Below, one piece after another: positions 22,031-31,718 of a stretch of DNA of 35,889 nucleotides (the stretch's first letter is position 1; every line of letters starts with the position of its first letter). Location of the stretch: NCBI GenBank assembly GCA_947452725.1, contig CANGEG010000005.1, positions 1 to 35,889 on the forward strand, read 5' to 3'. The notes beneath the pieces are model-generated. The model worked only from the letters and a program-made list of their open reading frames with translations. It was not told the DNA's origin and did no database searches. Source of the stretch: Comamonadaceae bacterium (GTDB taxonomy: Bacteria > Pseudomonadota > Gammaproteobacteria > Burkholderiales > Burkholderiaceae_C). The position numbers and the translations under genes are program-made.

Positions 22031-22534
22031 ATGAGCCGTTGTGTAATCGCTGTCTACTCTGGCACTTTCGACCCCTTGACCTTGGGCCACGAGGATGTGG
22101 TGCGTCGTGCGGCGCAGCTGTTTGACCAGGTGGTCATTGGCGTGGCCATGGCGCATCACAAAAAAACCATGTTCAGTCTGGACGAGCGTTTGGCCATGGC
22201 GCAAGAAGTGGCGGGTAGCCTGACCGGTGTGCGCGTGGCCCCCTTTACAGGTTTGCTGCGCGACTTTGTGGTGGCCCAGGGCGCGCGCGCCATTGTGCGC
22301 GGTATTCGATCAGTTACGGACTATGACTACGAAACGCAAATGGCCGGCATGAACCGCTATTTGGCGCCGCAGGTAGACACGGTCTTTTTAAACACCTCCC
22401 CCCACTACCAGCACATCAGCAGCACCTTGGTTAGAGAAATCGCCACCTTGGACGGCGATGTGTCGGGCTTGGTTTCGGCGCCAGTGCTCAAAGCCTTGAA
22501 GGATAAGATGGCTGAGCGCAAATCGACACTCTGA
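22031..22534 (+). CDS. coaD: Phosphopantetheine adenylyltransferase CoaD
   Basis: Catalyses the penultimate step of coenzyme A synthesis, transferring AMP from ATP to 4'-phosphopantetheine. The 167-residue product contains SGTFDPLTLGH near the N-terminus (the TxGH nucleotidyltransferase motif), RGIRSVTDYDYE, and the C-terminal ISSTLVREIA. The ATG at 22031 is preferred over a TTG five codons earlier because TTGGAGA at 22016-22022 is a good ribosome-binding site for it. Follows rsmD, likely in one operon. Confidence 0.97.
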   Translation: MSRCVIAVYSGTFDPLTLGHEDVVRRAAQLFDQVVIGVAMAHHKKTMFSLDERLAMAQEVAGSLTGVRVAPFTGLLRDFVVAQGARAIVRGIRSVTDYDYETQMAGMNRYLAPQVDTVFLNTSPHYQHISSTLVREIATLDGDVSGLVSAPVLKALKDKMAERKSTL

Positions 22535-22631
22535 GTTTAATGACGATGAAATGTGTTTTTAGGTTGCCAGCAATCAGTGGGCAAGAAGGCCCTACACATT
22601 TCCTTCAGATTGTGCCGCCCCAATAGGCACC

Positions 22632-24158
22632 ATGCCTGATCGTTCGTCATTTCGTTTAGTTCACTTTATTGCACTCACGCTTGTGATGTGCATGGGCTTG
22701 ACGGTCGCGATCATGTCCGCCTGGACCGTATGGCAGCTTAAATACGGGTTTGACGAATATCTGCAAGCTCATGACGCACTGCGCTTAGACCAGTTTGCAC
22801 GCCAATTTGAAGTGCTGGCGCAAAAATCGGGCGGCGTATCCGCCTTGTTGCAACAACCCTGGCCTGTCTTGATCGATCAAATGGCAGGCAAGGTGAACAA
22901 AGACCAGGCGCCAGACCTCCGTGAGCCTGATCCGATGGAGCGTTTTGCCCCGCCACACCCGCCCCCCCCACCGGATCAGGCCATGGGTAGCCGCCCTTCG
23001 CGTTCAGGTCGGCTTGGCCCTGACGGATTCAGTCGAAGACTGTCGGTGATTGATCTGGGGGGAGAGACGCTTGAGGGTCCGCCTGTTCGGTCTGACGACC
23101 CATCCATTCAATCCGCTGTACACGTGAATGGGCAGCTTCAAGCTTATTTAAGTTTGCGCACCGTCAAGGCCTTGCCAGATCAATTGGCACAGCGTTTTTT
23201 GCAGCGGCAATACATGGGTTTAGCAGGGTTGGCCTTGGTGATGCTTTGCCTGACCATTGGCATCGCCATGGTGTTGGCTCGGCGGTGGAGTCGTCCGTTG
23301 CAAGCAGCATCGCAGGCCACAGCGCGCATAGCCCAAGGAGATTGGTCATCCCGCATTGCCGAGCATCACTTGACGGGATGGCGCACCGAACTGGACGATT
23401 TGATGCATCACATCAATCAAATGGCCCAATCTCTGCAAAACAACGAAAGCACCCGTCAACGCTGGCTGGCCGACATATCACATGAACTCAGAACCCCATT
23501 GTCAGTCTTGCAAGCCGAAGTGGACGCACTGCTCGATGGTGTGCGCCCTCTCGCATTACCTGGAATTGGCTCATTACGAGAAGAAATACTGCGCTTGAGC
23601 GCATTGGTGAACGATTTGCATTTGTTGTCCATGGCCGATTTGCAGGCTTTGCCCTGTCATTTTGAACCCGGAGATGCCGTGGCGTTGTTGAACAATATTC
23701 ATCAACGATTTGCGCACATAGCTGAAACTAAAGGCGTTGCCCTCAGTTTGGATTTGGTAAGTCAAACGACATTGCCCGTGCAGTGGGACATGCATCGCAT
23801 GACCCAAGTGCTCAGCAACTTGGTCAGCAACAGTTTGAGCTACACCGATGCTCCTGGACATGCGGTTATTCGTTTGCGACAAGTGAAAGAAACTGTCTTG
23901 ATTGAAATGGAAGACAGCGCGCCTGGTGTGCCCACAGATGATTTGGTCAGGCTGCTGGCCCCCTTGTTCAGAGTGCAAAACGATAGGGCCAGGGCCCATG
24001 GTAATCGGATGAGTGGTAGCGGCTTGGGCTTGTCCATTGCGCAAGCCATCGTTAAAGTTCACCACGGGCAAATCGACTTGGATGCTTCAGTCTTGGGTGG
24101 TCTGCGGGTGCGTTTGACTTTACCCATCAACGTGAAACCTATAGAGGCAACTGTGTGA
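22632..24158 (+). CDS. Sensor histidine kinase, BaeS-like
   Basis: A 508-residue membrane sensor kinase. Segments: TM1 at about 11-33, a periplasmic sensor region about 35-190, TM2 about 195-216, HAMP about 217-270, and the H-box ISHELRTPL with phospho-acceptor His284. The ATP-binding domain has NLVSNSLSYTD and GSGLGLSIA. The periplasmic region carries a proline-rich tract (HPPPPPD) and RSGR, which is not typical of BaeS. The gene overlaps the response-regulator gene as GTGA, so the two are coupled. BaeS-type kinases sense envelope-damaging compounds; the stimulus here is unknown. Confidence 0.92.
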   Translation: MPDRSSFRLVHFIALTLVMCMGLTVAIMSAWTVWQLKYGFDEYLQAHDALRLDQFARQFEVLAQKSGGVSALLQQPWPVLIDQMAGKVNKDQAPDLREPDPMERFAPPHPPPPPDQAMGSRPSRSGRLGPDGFSRRLSVIDLGGETLEGPPVRSDDPSIQSAVHVNGQLQAYLSLRTVKALPDQLAQRFLQRQYMGLAGLALVMLCLTIGIAMVLARRWSRPLQAASQATARIAQGDWSSRIAEHHLTGWRTELDDLMHHINQMAQSLQNNESTRQRWLADISHELRTPLSVLQAEVDALLDGVRPLALPGIGSLREEILRLSALVNDLHLLSMADLQALPCHFEPGDAVALLNNIHQRFAHIAETKGVALSLDLVSQTTLPVQWDMHRMTQVLSNLVSNSLSYTDAPGHAVIRLRQVKETVLIEMEDSAPGVPTDDLVRLLAPLFRVQNDRARAHGNRMSGSGLGLSIAQAIVKVHHGQIDLDASVLGGLRVRLTLPINVKPIEATV

Positions 24159-24832
24159 ACAAACCCGCGCATATTTTGATGGTGGAGGACGATCTAAAAA
24201 TCGCCCAAGTGGTCAGTGACTATCTGCATCAAGAGGGCTACACGGTGGAGCAGGCCCACGATGGCCTATTGGGTTTGCAGGTGTTTCGCCATCGCCAGCC
24301 TGATTTATTGATATTGGACTTGATGCTTCCTGGCATGGATGGGCTCGCCTTGTGTCAACAGGTGCGCCGTTGCAGTGATGTACCTGTCATCATGCTCACA
24401 GCACGGGTGGACGAGGTTGAAAGGTTGATGGGCCTGGACATGGGGGCCGATGACTATGTGTGCAAGCCCTTCAGTCCGCGTGAATTGATGGCACGGGTCC
24501 GCAGCTTATTGCGCCGCAGTCGTGGCGCCTTTCAACGTGAAAGCATTTGGCGCATCGACGATGCAGGACTACGTATTCATTGGCGAACGCAAGAGTTGGA
24601 ATTGACTCCCGTGGAATACCGATTGTTTCAACTGCTGCTGACGCATCCTGGCCGGGTTTTTTCAAGGGCCCAACTGTTGGATGTAATTCATGATGACTTG
24701 CGCGATACCAGTGACCGCGTGATTGATAGCCACATTAAGAATTTGCGAAAAAAAATCCAGCAAGCTGCCCCCGGTGATGACTGCATTGTTTCTGTCTACG
24801 GGATTGGCTATCGCTTTGACGCCCCAGATTAA
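24155..24832 (+). CDS. OmpR/PhoB-family response regulator, BaeR-like
   Basis: A 225-residue regulator with a receiver domain (acidic pair Glu11-Asp12-Asp13, phospho-acceptor Asp55 in LILDLMLPGMDG, LTAR, CKPF) and a C-terminal winged helix (ELTPVEYRLFQLLLTHPGRVFSR, then the DTSDRVIDSHIKNLRKK segment). The start is a GTG at 24155 overlapping the kinase stop, supported by GAGG upstream. Partner of the histidine kinase. Its DNA targets are unknown; the next gene, a dihaem peroxidase, is a plausible one by position only. Confidence 0.93.
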   Translation: MNKPAHILMVEDDLKIAQVVSDYLHQEGYTVEQAHDGLLGLQVFRHRQPDLLILDLMLPGMDGLALCQQVRRCSDVPVIMLTARVDEVERLMGLDMGADDYVCKPFSPRELMARVRSLLRRSRGAFQRESIWRIDDAGLRIHWRTQELELTPVEYRLFQLLLTHPGRVFSRAQLLDVIHDDLRDTSDRVIDSHIKNLRKKIQQAAPGDDCIVSVYGIGYRFDAPD

Positions 24833-24909
24833 GCAATGAGGAACGCTACTTAATTTCTCCATTTTTCGGCTCTATTGTTGACACATTTACAAATCCAAAG
24901 GGAAATGTT

Positions 24910-26112
24910 TTGATTTTGAATTTTTTTAAATCGATAGGGACGGGCTTGCTGATCGGCTTGTTGACGGCTTGTGGCGGCGGCGCCACTTCAAGCGCTTCAA
25001 CCACCCCGACGGCAACACCGTTGAGTGTGGCTCAGGCTTTGTTTGCTGAAAAAGCCTTGTCGGCCAGCGGGCAACAGGCCTGCGCCAGTTGTCATACCGA
25101 TGACAACGCGCACGCCGATGCCACCGCCACCTTACTGCCTCTGGGCGGGGTGAGCATGGATCAACAAGGATTTCGCAGCAGCCCCAGCTTGATGTACTTG
25201 GCCAGTAACACAGCATTTCGTTTCGATGCCAACGGCTTGCCTTTGGGCGGCTTTACTTGGGATGGGCGCGCCAACAGTCGGGCTGAACAAGCATCTGGCC
25301 CGCTGCTGGACAGCGCCGAAATGGCCAATATAGATATAGCTGCAGTAGCGAAAAAAGTCCGTGCTTTGCCGTATTTCAATGACTTTGTGAGTCAATTCAA
25401 TGTGCCGACCGTATCCACCGATCAGCAAATTTTTGACAAGTTGCGAACGGCGCTGCAGACGTATCAACAACTGGACACCGACTACCTTCTGTTCAACAGC
25501 AAATTCGACAAAGTCGCTGACGGAGCCGCCACGTTTACTGCGGCTGAACAGCGTGGATTGGCAATTTTCAATAGTCCCAGCCAAGGCAATTGCGCCAGTT
25601 GCCACACCAGTCGCGTTGGACCTGCGGGTGAGCGCCCTTTATTTACCAACTTCAGCTATGCGGCGCTGGGTTTGCCGCGCAATCCACTCATTCAAAAGAA
25701 TACCGATCCGGCGTTTTTTGACATGGGCTTGTGCGGCCCCAAACGTACTGATTTGAGTACGCGAACCGACTTGTGCGGACAGTTCAAAGTACCCACCCTG
25801 CGCAACATCGCTTTAACGGCCCCGTACTTTCATAATGCCAGTGTGAACACCTTGATTGATGCCGTCGGCTTTTACGCCACCCGTGATATCGACCCTGGCC
25901 GTTGGTACCCTAGCGTCAACGGCCAGGTACAAAAGTTCAACGACTTGCCCTTGTCCTATCGGGGCAACGTGATCAGCACTACCCCGTTTGGGCAGCAACC
26001 GGGCACGGCACCCTTGCTCAGTGCTCAAAATACGGCCGATTTGGTGAGCTTCCTGCAGACCTTGACCGATGACCGCAACGCTGCACCCGGCAGCCTCACT
26101 GTGGGACGCTGA
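24910..26112 (+). CDS. Lipoprotein dihaem cytochrome c peroxidase (CcpA/MauG family)
   Basis: A 400-residue periplasm-facing peroxidase-like protein. A lipobox LLTAC with Cys21 predicts a lipid-anchored protein. Two c-type haem sites are visible: CASCH at residues 58-62 and 228-232, with CGQFKVPTLRNIALTAPYFHN after the second, typical of the family. The start is TTG at 24910, preceded by AAAGGGA; an ATG a few bases earlier hits a stop at once. It either reduces hydrogen peroxide or, as in MauG, does oxidative maturation of a partner. A TTGACA at 24878 could be a -35 box, but no matching -10 is clear. Monocistronic, after the two-component pair. Confidence 0.88.
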   Translation: MILNFFKSIGTGLLIGLLTACGGGATSSASTTPTATPLSVAQALFAEKALSASGQQACASCHTDDNAHADATATLLPLGGVSMDQQGFRSSPSLMYLASNTAFRFDANGLPLGGFTWDGRANSRAEQASGPLLDSAEMANIDIAAVAKKVRALPYFNDFVSQFNVPTVSTDQQIFDKLRTALQTYQQLDTDYLLFNSKFDKVADGAATFTAAEQRGLAIFNSPSQGNCASCHTSRVGPAGERPLFTNFSYAALGLPRNPLIQKNTDPAFFDMGLCGPKRTDLSTRTDLCGQFKVPTLRNIALTAPYFHNASVNTLIDAVGFYATRDIDPGRWYPSVNGQVQKFNDLPLSYRGNVISTTPFGQQPGTAPLLSAQNTADLVSFLQTLTDDRNAAPGSLTVGR

Positions 26113-26117
26113 GTTTT

Positions 26118-27827
26118 TTATTCTTCCGCACCTTCCACCAAAAACCTTACACGGCGCTGGCCTTGCCATTCGTCTGCGTCCAGCCTGAAGGCCAGCTTAA
26201 CGCGGTTGGCCAAGGGCTCGGTGCGGCCAAACCAGATTCCGTCTACCGCCTGACCTTGGTGTTTGAGTTTCAAGGCCAAATGTTTTTCGCCCACCAGGCG
26301 CTGCGACACCACATCCACTTCTTCGCTGAACATAGGTGGAGCAAAGCCTTGGCCCCAGACTTCCTTGTGTAAGGTGTCCACCAAGTCTACGCGCAGGTAT
26401 TCGGGGGCCAATGGGCCATCGGTTTGAAGGCTGCGCGTGAGCGTGGCAGCATCCAGCCATTCGCTCGCCACTTGGTTGAAGGCTTCTTCAAAGACATCCA
26501 ACTGTTCTTCGGCCACGGTGCAACCGGCTGCCATGGCGTGTCCGCCAAAGCGCAACAGCACGCCGGGATGGCGTTTGGCAATCAGGTCGAGTGCATCTCG
26601 CAAATGAAAGCCAGGTATCGAGCGGCCGGAGCCTTTAAGTTCGTCTTCCTTGCCGACGGCGCTGCTGGCTGCAAACACAAAAGTGGGGCGGTGAAATTTG
26701 TCTTTGATCCGCGAGGCCACAATGCCGACCACACCTTCATGAAAGTCAGGGTCGAACACGCAAATGGCAGGTGGCGGCTCCTCGCCTTCGTCAAACAGCG
26801 ATTCGGCAATCTCCATCGCCTGTTCGCGCATATCGCCTTCGATCACGCGGCGCTCGCGGTTAATGCCGTCCAATGCCAGGGCTAACTCGGCTGCACGCAC
26901 GGCGTCGTCGGTCAGCAGGCACTCTATGCCCAGCGTCATGTCAGACAAACGGCCTGCAGCGTTGATACGCGGTCCCAGCGCAAAGCCAAAATCAAAAGTG
27001 GTGGCGCTGCCCGATTGACGACCGGCCACAGTAAATAAGGCTTTCAGTCCTGCAGGCAGTGCGCCGGCGCGAATCCTTTTTAAGCCTTGTGCTACCAGTC
27101 GGCGGTTGTTGGGATCGAGCTTGACCACATCGGCTACGGTACCTAATGCCACCAGCGGCAGCAAAGCATCCAGCTTGGGTTGCTGCTCGGGCGAGAAGGC
27201 ACCGCGTAGGCGCAACTCGGCGCGCAAAGCCAGCAGAACATAAAACATCACGCCCACACCGGCCATGGATTTGCTGGCAAAGCTGCAGCCCGGCTGGTTG
27301 GGGTTGACGATCACCTCGGCACTGGGCAACTCGGCGGCGGGCAGGTGGTGGTCGGTGACAAGCACTTTCAGGCCCAGAGCCTGCGCTTTGGCCACGCCTT
27401 CAACGCTGGCAATGCCGTTGTCCACCGTGATCAGCAGGTCCGCGCCGCTGGCGTACACGCGCTGGGCAATGGGCGCAGTCAGGCCGTAGCCGTCCACAAC
27501 TCGATCGGGCACGATGTAGCTGACCTGCGTGGCCCCCAGTAAACGCAAACCCCGGACCGCCACAGCGCAGGCGGTCGCGCCGTCGCAGTCGTAATCGGCC
27601 ACGATGCACAGGCGTTGATTGGCTTTGATCGCGTCGGCTAGCAAAGTGGCTGCGGCCTGCGCGCCCAAGAGTCCCGATGGCGGCAGCAGCTGCGCCAAGC
27701 CATCGTCCAGGTCTTCCTTGTTCAATACGCCGCGTGCGGCAAAAAGTTGGGCCAGTAGCGGGTGCACGCCGGCTTGCTCCAGGGCCCAGACGGCGCGGGG
27801 GGGGATGTCTCTAGTTAAAAGATTCAT
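26118..27827 (-). CDS. recJ: Single-stranded-DNA-specific exonuclease RecJ
   Basis: Degrades single-stranded DNA 5' to 3' in recombination and mismatch repair. The 569-residue product has the DHH-phosphoesterase motifs: ADYDCDGA near 78-84, TVDNGIA near 134-140, the hallmark TDHH at 158-161, and the C-terminal DHHA1 region with SGRSIPGFHLRDAL and GGHAMAAGCTV. Overlaps its upstream gene by four bases (ATGA), so the pair is translationally coupled. Convergent with the peroxidase gene. Confidence 0.97.
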   Translation of the reverse strand: MNLLTRDIPPRAVWALEQAGVHPLLAQLFAARGVLNKEDLDDGLAQLLPPSGLLGAQAAATLLADAIKANQRLCIVADYDCDGATACAVAVRGLRLLGATQVSYIVPDRVVDGYGLTAPIAQRVYASGADLLITVDNGIASVEGVAKAQALGLKVLVTDHHLPAAELPSAEVIVNPNQPGCSFASKSMAGVGVMFYVLLALRAELRLRGAFSPEQQPKLDALLPLVALGTVADVVKLDPNNRRLVAQGLKRIRAGALPAGLKALFTVAGRQSGSATTFDFGFALGPRINAAGRLSDMTLGIECLLTDDAVRAAELALALDGINRERRVIEGDMREQAMEIAESLFDEGEEPPPAICVFDPDFHEGVVGIVASRIKDKFHRPTFVFAASSAVGKEDELKGSGRSIPGFHLRDALDLIAKRHPGVLLRFGGHAMAAGCTVAEEQLDVFEEAFNQVASEWLDAATLTRSLQTDGPLAPEYLRVDLVDTLHKEVWGQGFAPPMFSEEVDVVSQRLVGEKHLALKLKHQGQAVDGIWFGRTEPLANRVKLAFRLDADEWQGQRRVRFLVEGAEE

Positions 27828-28828
27828 AGGGCTTGCAGGGCAGTGTGGACGGTCAAAGGTTTAAACAGGCGTTGGGCGCGTTGCCAAATTTGTTGTATCT
27901 GAGTTTGCGTGGTGGTTTGGTAGTGGTGCGCCGCATATTCGCTGCATAGCGTCAAAGTGATGGGGCGTGATCCCGTGCGATCGCGTAAATCAGCGCACAA
28001 GGTGGCGTCGATCTCGCGCCATGCCTGTGTCCAGGCCTGTGCGTCTTCGCGCAGGGCGGGTTCACGCAAGGCCTGAGCCATCTGGGGCGCTGGCGCCGGT
28101 TCAGATCCTAAAGGCTTGTGCGTCAAAACTCCGGCGCCGTGTACCCAAAACGAATTCACAGTCAATTGACGCTGCGTGCTGCGAGCGTCATTGACCGGGT
28201 GGTTGTACAGCAGCATTTGCATTTCGCTTTGCAAACGGCGCAGCGCTTTGGCCGAGTCACTCTTCGGTAACCATAGGTTGATGTCCATTCCGACGACCCG
28301 GTCCAGGCTGGCGCAGGCCAGGCCACGCAGCATCTCGCCTTGCACATGCCATTGGGTGGGTGCAAGGTATCGCACGGTTAAACCGTCTTCAATAAAAAAA
28401 GGCTGCATCGCTTGCAGCAGGGCTTGCGACTCGGCCTCGCTCAGTTGTAAGTGGGCAGGGTTGAGCATGACCACCTGGCCCATGCCAATTTGCCAATGGC
28501 AGGGGCTAAAGAAAGCCTGAGGCACAACGCTGGCGGCTTCGTTCGCTGCTTTATTGGTTATTGCGGCCCAGGGCCAGGCGCCCTCGTTGCCCTCAAGCGC
28601 GGGCAGTTGCAGCGCTTGAGCATAAGCCCGCTCATGCGGCATGTTCAGGCCCGGCTGATCCAGGTCTTCCACGTCCGTTGCCACCCGTGTCAAAGTGCGC
28701 AACAAGGCTTGCAAATGCGGTAATTCGAGGTTCACCAGGGCCTCCCGCAATGCGGGTGAGCGGCTTGCGGCATAGGGAATGATCAGGTGATTGGCGGCTT
28801 GCGCACCGGCAGGGAGAAAGACGGTCAT
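27824..28828 (-). CDS. RpfE-type protein (COG4255-like), upstream of recJ
   Basis: A 334-residue soluble protein with MNLP-like and phosphoglycerate-mutase-like segments (NHLIIPYAASRSPALREAL near the start; VVGMDINLWLP; VNSFWVHGAGVL). In Xanthomonas a gene called rpfE lies near recJ, and Burkholderiales have a similar neighbour; the assignment is by recall and moderate. Biochemical activity is not established. The stop overlaps the recJ start (ATGA). Confidence 0.7.
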   Translation of the reverse strand: MTVFLPAGAQAANHLIIPYAASRSPALREALVNLELPHLQALLRTLTRVATDVEDLDQPGLNMPHERAYAQALQLPALEGNEGAWPWAAITNKAANEAASVVPQAFFSPCHWQIGMGQVVMLNPAHLQLSEAESQALLQAMQPFFIEDGLTVRYLAPTQWHVQGEMLRGLACASLDRVVGMDINLWLPKSDSAKALRRLQSEMQMLLYNHPVNDARSTQRQLTVNSFWVHGAGVLTHKPLGSEPAPAPQMAQALREPALREDAQAWTQAWREIDATLCADLRDRTGSRPITLTLCSEYAAHHYQTTTQTQIQQIWQRAQRLFKPLTVHTALQAL

Positions 28829-28880
28829 GGGGCTATTGTCCGGGATGCCACAATCCCCACTATGGAAATGGATTGGATCG

Positions 28881-30137
28881 ATGCAAATTCCTTATGAATT
28901 GATTTTAGGCTGGCGCTACACTCGCGCCGGCCGCGCCACCCGGCGAAACGGCTTTATCTCGTTCATCTCGGGTGTGTCCATGCTGGGTATTGCGCTGGGC
29001 GTGGCGGCCTTGATCATTGTGTTGTCGGTCATGAATGGCTTTCAAAAAGAAGTGCGCGACCGCATGCTCGGCGTGGTCTCGCACATTGAGGTGTTTTCGG
29101 CCGATGGTGGCGCCTTGTCCGACTTGGCTGGAACTTTGCAAAAAGTCAAAGCCCACAGCAGCGTTCTGGCCGCCGCTCCTTTTATTTCGGCTCAGGCCTT
29201 GCTGGCCCGCGGTGAGGACATGAAGGGCGTGATGGTGCGCGGCATTGATCCGGCGCTTGAGCCTGGCGTAACCGACTTGACGCCTGGCGTGCAAACCCAG
29301 GCTCTGGCGCAGTTGCAGCCTGGTCAGTTTGGCTTGGTGCTCGGAGTGGACCTGGCGCGCATGTTGGGTGTGCGGGTGGGTGACCCGGTCACCCTGGTCA
29401 CCCCCAGCGGCCAGGTCACGCCGGCCGGCGTGGTGCCGCGTTTGAAGCAAATGACCGTGGTCGGCACCTTCAGCTCAGGTCACTACGAATACGACTCGGC
29501 GCTGGCCTTGATGCATGTGGACGATGCTGGGCGCTTGTTCCGGCTCGAAGGCCCAAGCGGCATTCGCCTTAAGTTGCGCGATTTGCACCAGGCCCGTCAA
29601 GTCGCTTACGAGCTGGCGGCGGTGCTGCCGCCCGAGTTGTTGGTGCGTGATTGGACCCAACAAAATCGTACCTGGTTTGCGGCCGTTCAGGTTGAAAAAC
29701 GCATGATGTTCATCATCCTGACTTTGATCGTGGCCGTGGCCGCTTTCAACCTGGTGAGCACCCTGGTGATGACCGTTACCGACAAGCGTGCTGACATTGC
29801 GATCTTGCGCACTCTGGGTGCCAGCCCGGCCAGCATCATGGGCGTGTTTGTCGTGCAGGGCGCCATGGTCGGGGTGATTGGCACCTTGTCGGGGCTGCTG
29901 CTGGGTTTGCTGGTTGCCTTTAATATCGACGTGATCGTGCCCGCGCTGGAAGGTCTGTTTCATGCCAGCTTTTTGCCCAAAGACATTTACTTGATCAGCC
30001 GCATGCCTAGCGAGCCGCAAAGCTCGGACATCGTGCCTATCGCACTCATATCTTTGGTGTTGGCCTTTGTTGCCACTTTGTACCCCAGCTGGCGCGCCAG
30101 TCAAGTCAATCCTGCGGAGGCGCTGCGCTATGAATGA
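28881..30137 (+). CDS. lolC: Lipoprotein-releasing ABC transporter permease LolC/LolE family
   Basis: The 418-residue inner-membrane permease that extracts lipoproteins for transfer to LolA. It shows the family start ([14 protein letters not shown]), TM1 at about 25-48 ending [18 protein letters not shown], a large periplasmic domain and three C-terminal membrane segments ending [18 protein letters not shown]. The ATG at 28881 fits the family N-terminus; the frame is open 90 bases earlier. It overlaps lolD by eight bases. No second permease (lolE) is adjacent, so this may act as a homodimeric LolF-like permease. Confidence 0.93.
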   Translation: MQIPYELILGWRYTRAGRATRRNGFISFISGVSMLGIALGVAALIIVLSVMNGFQKEVRDRMLGVVSHIEVFSADGGALSDLAGTLQKVKAHSSVLAAAPFISAQALLARGEDMKGVMVRGIDPALEPGVTDLTPGVQTQALAQLQPGQFGLVLGVDLARMLGVRVGDPVTLVTPSGQVTPAGVVPRLKQMTVVGTFSSGHYEYDSALALMHVDDAGRLFRLEGPSGIRLKLRDLHQARQVAYELAAVLPPELLVRDWTQQNRTWFAAVQVEKRMMFIILTLIVAVAAFNLVSTLVMTVTDKRADIAILRTLGASPASIMGVFVVQGAMVGVIGTLSGLLLGLLVAFNIDVIVPALEGLFHASFLPKDIYLISRMPSEPQSSDIVPIALISLVLAFVATLYPSWRASQVNPAEALRYE

Positions 30138-30819
30138 TATGGTTTTGCAAGCGCAAGGCTTGACCCAGCGATTTACCGAAGGTCGGCTGGATGTGACTGT
30201 GCTGCAAGGCGTGGACCTGCAGGTGCATGCGGGTGAAACTTTGGCTATTGTGGGCGCTTCCGGCTCAGGCAAAAGCACCTTACTGCATTTGCTCGGTGGC
30301 TTGGAAAAACCCACCCAAGGCACCGTGCATTTGAAAGGCCAGGCCCTTGCGCAGCTCAGCGCTGCCGAGCAAGGTCAGTGGCGCAACCGCTATCTGGGCT
30401 TTGTGTACCAATTTCACCATTTGTTGCCCGAGTTCAGCGCGCTTGATAACGTGGCCATGCCCTTGTGGATTCGCCGTATGCCGCGCGCTGAGGCCTCTGC
30501 TGCTGCCGAAATTTGGTTGACTAAGGTGGGCTTGCAAGAGCGTTTGCAGCACCGACCCGCTGAGCTCTCAGGGGGTGAGCGCCAACGCGTGGCGATCGCA
30601 CGCGCCTTGGTCACACAGCCCACTTGCGTGCTCGCTGACGAGCCTACCGGCAACCTGGACCGCAGCACAGCCGAAGGGGTGTTTGATCTGATGCTGCAAC
30701 TGGCGCGCGATGTAGGCACCGCCTTTGTGGTGGTCACACACGACACGCAACTGGCTGCGCGCTGCAGCCGTCAAGTTAAATTGGTGCAAGGGCGATTGGT
30801 GCCCGAGTCGCTGGGCTGA
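30130..30819 (+). CDS. lolD: Lipoprotein-releasing ABC transporter ATPase LolD
   Basis: The cytoplasmic ATPase that powers lipoprotein release. The 229-residue product has Walker [10 protein letters not shown] at 42-50, the Q-loop [16 protein letters not shown], signature [15 protein letters not shown], Walker [12 protein letters not shown] and the switch VTHD. The ATG at 30130 lies inside the end of lolC (overlap 8 bases), so translation is coupled; an earlier in-frame start would sit deep inside lolC and is not credible. Confidence 0.96.
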   Translation: MNDMVLQAQGLTQRFTEGRLDVTVLQGVDLQVHAGETLAIVGASGSGKSTLLHLLGGLEKPTQGTVHLKGQALAQLSAAEQGQWRNRYLGFVYQFHHLLPEFSALDNVAMPLWIRRMPRAEASAAAEIWLTKVGLQERLQHRPAELSGGERQRVAIARALVTQPTCVLADEPTGNLDRSTAEGVFDLMLQLARDVGTAFVVVTHDTQLAARCSRQVKLVQGRLVPESLG

Positions 30820-30848
30820 ACCTTCAGCGCCATTCACCGCGACACCTC

Positions 30849-31718
30849 ATGTGGATCGACACCCATTGCCACTTGGACGCTGCTGAATTTGACGCTGACC
30901 GGGACTTGGTGCGTGAACGCGCGAGCCACGCAGACATTGGCCTGTGCGTGATCCCTGCCGTGGAACGGCGCAATTGGGCTAAGGTGCGTGAGGTGGCAAA
31001 CCGCTATGGAGATGTGTACGCCCTGGGCATCCACCCCTTGTATGTGGCCCATGCGCAGGTCGATGACCTTCACGCCTTGGATGAACTGCTGAGCGCATCC
31101 AAAGGCGATCCGCGCTTGGTGGCGGTCGGTGAAATCGGCCTTGACTATTTTGTGCCGGCACTGTGCAAGCCCGACCAGCGTGAGCGGCAATGGTGGTTTT
31201 ACACCGCGCAACTGCATCTTGCCCGCAAGCACGGTTTGCCAGTGATCTTGCACGTGCGCCGCTCAGCCGACATGTTGCTCAAAGGCCTGCGGCAAACCCA
31301 TGTCCAAGGCGGTATTGCTCACGCCTTCAATGGCAGCCTGCAGCAAGCCCAGTCTTTCACTGACCTAGGTTTTGTGCTCGGCTTTGGCGGCGCCATGACC
31401 TTTGAACGTGCGACCCAACTGAGGCACTTGGCCGCCACCTTGCCGATCTCTTCGATTGTGCTGGAGACCGATGCGCCGGATATTCCACCGCAGTGGGTGT
31501 ACCGCACGGCTGGGCAACGGGCTCAGGGGGATGTGCAGGGGCGAAATGAGCCCGCAGAACTGCCCCGCATTGCCGATGTGCTGGCTCAGTTGCGCGGCTG
31601 CTCTGCGCTCGATTTGGCTCGTGATACGTGCCGAAATGTCCGTCGCGTCCTGCCCGGGGTACTTCCGGTCGGCGACAATTGGGACCATGATTCGCAAAAT
31701 GAAACCCAAGCTCCCTGA
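30849..31718 (+). CDS. tatD: TatD-family metal-dependent deoxyribonuclease
   Basis: A 289-residue amidohydrolase-fold nuclease. The metal motif DTHCHLD is at the N-terminus, GEIGLDY near residue 96-102, ILHVRRS, GGIAHAFNGS and the late ETDAPDIPPQWV carry the remaining ligands. It starts 29 bases after lolD, likely in one transcript. Its 3' end overlaps the next gene by 32 bases. Confidence 0.93.
   Translation: MWIDTHCHLDAAEFDADRDLVRERASHADIGLCVIPAVERRNWAKVREVANRYGDVYALGIHPLYVAHAQVDDLHALDELLSASKGDPRLVAVGEIGLDYFVPALCKPDQRERQWWFYTAQLHLARKHGLPVILHVRRSADMLLKGLRQTHVQGGIAHAFNGSLQQAQSFTDLGFVLGFGGAMTFERATQLRHLAATLPISSIVLETDAPDIPPQWVYRTAGQRAQGDVQGRNEPAELPRIADVLAQLRGCSALDLARDTCRNVRRVLPGVLPVGDNWDHDSQNETQAP

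Noticed and set aside
29475-30323. Long minus-strand open frame (282 codons) across lolC and lolD
   Set aside because: Antisense to two certain genes and of shadow-type composition.
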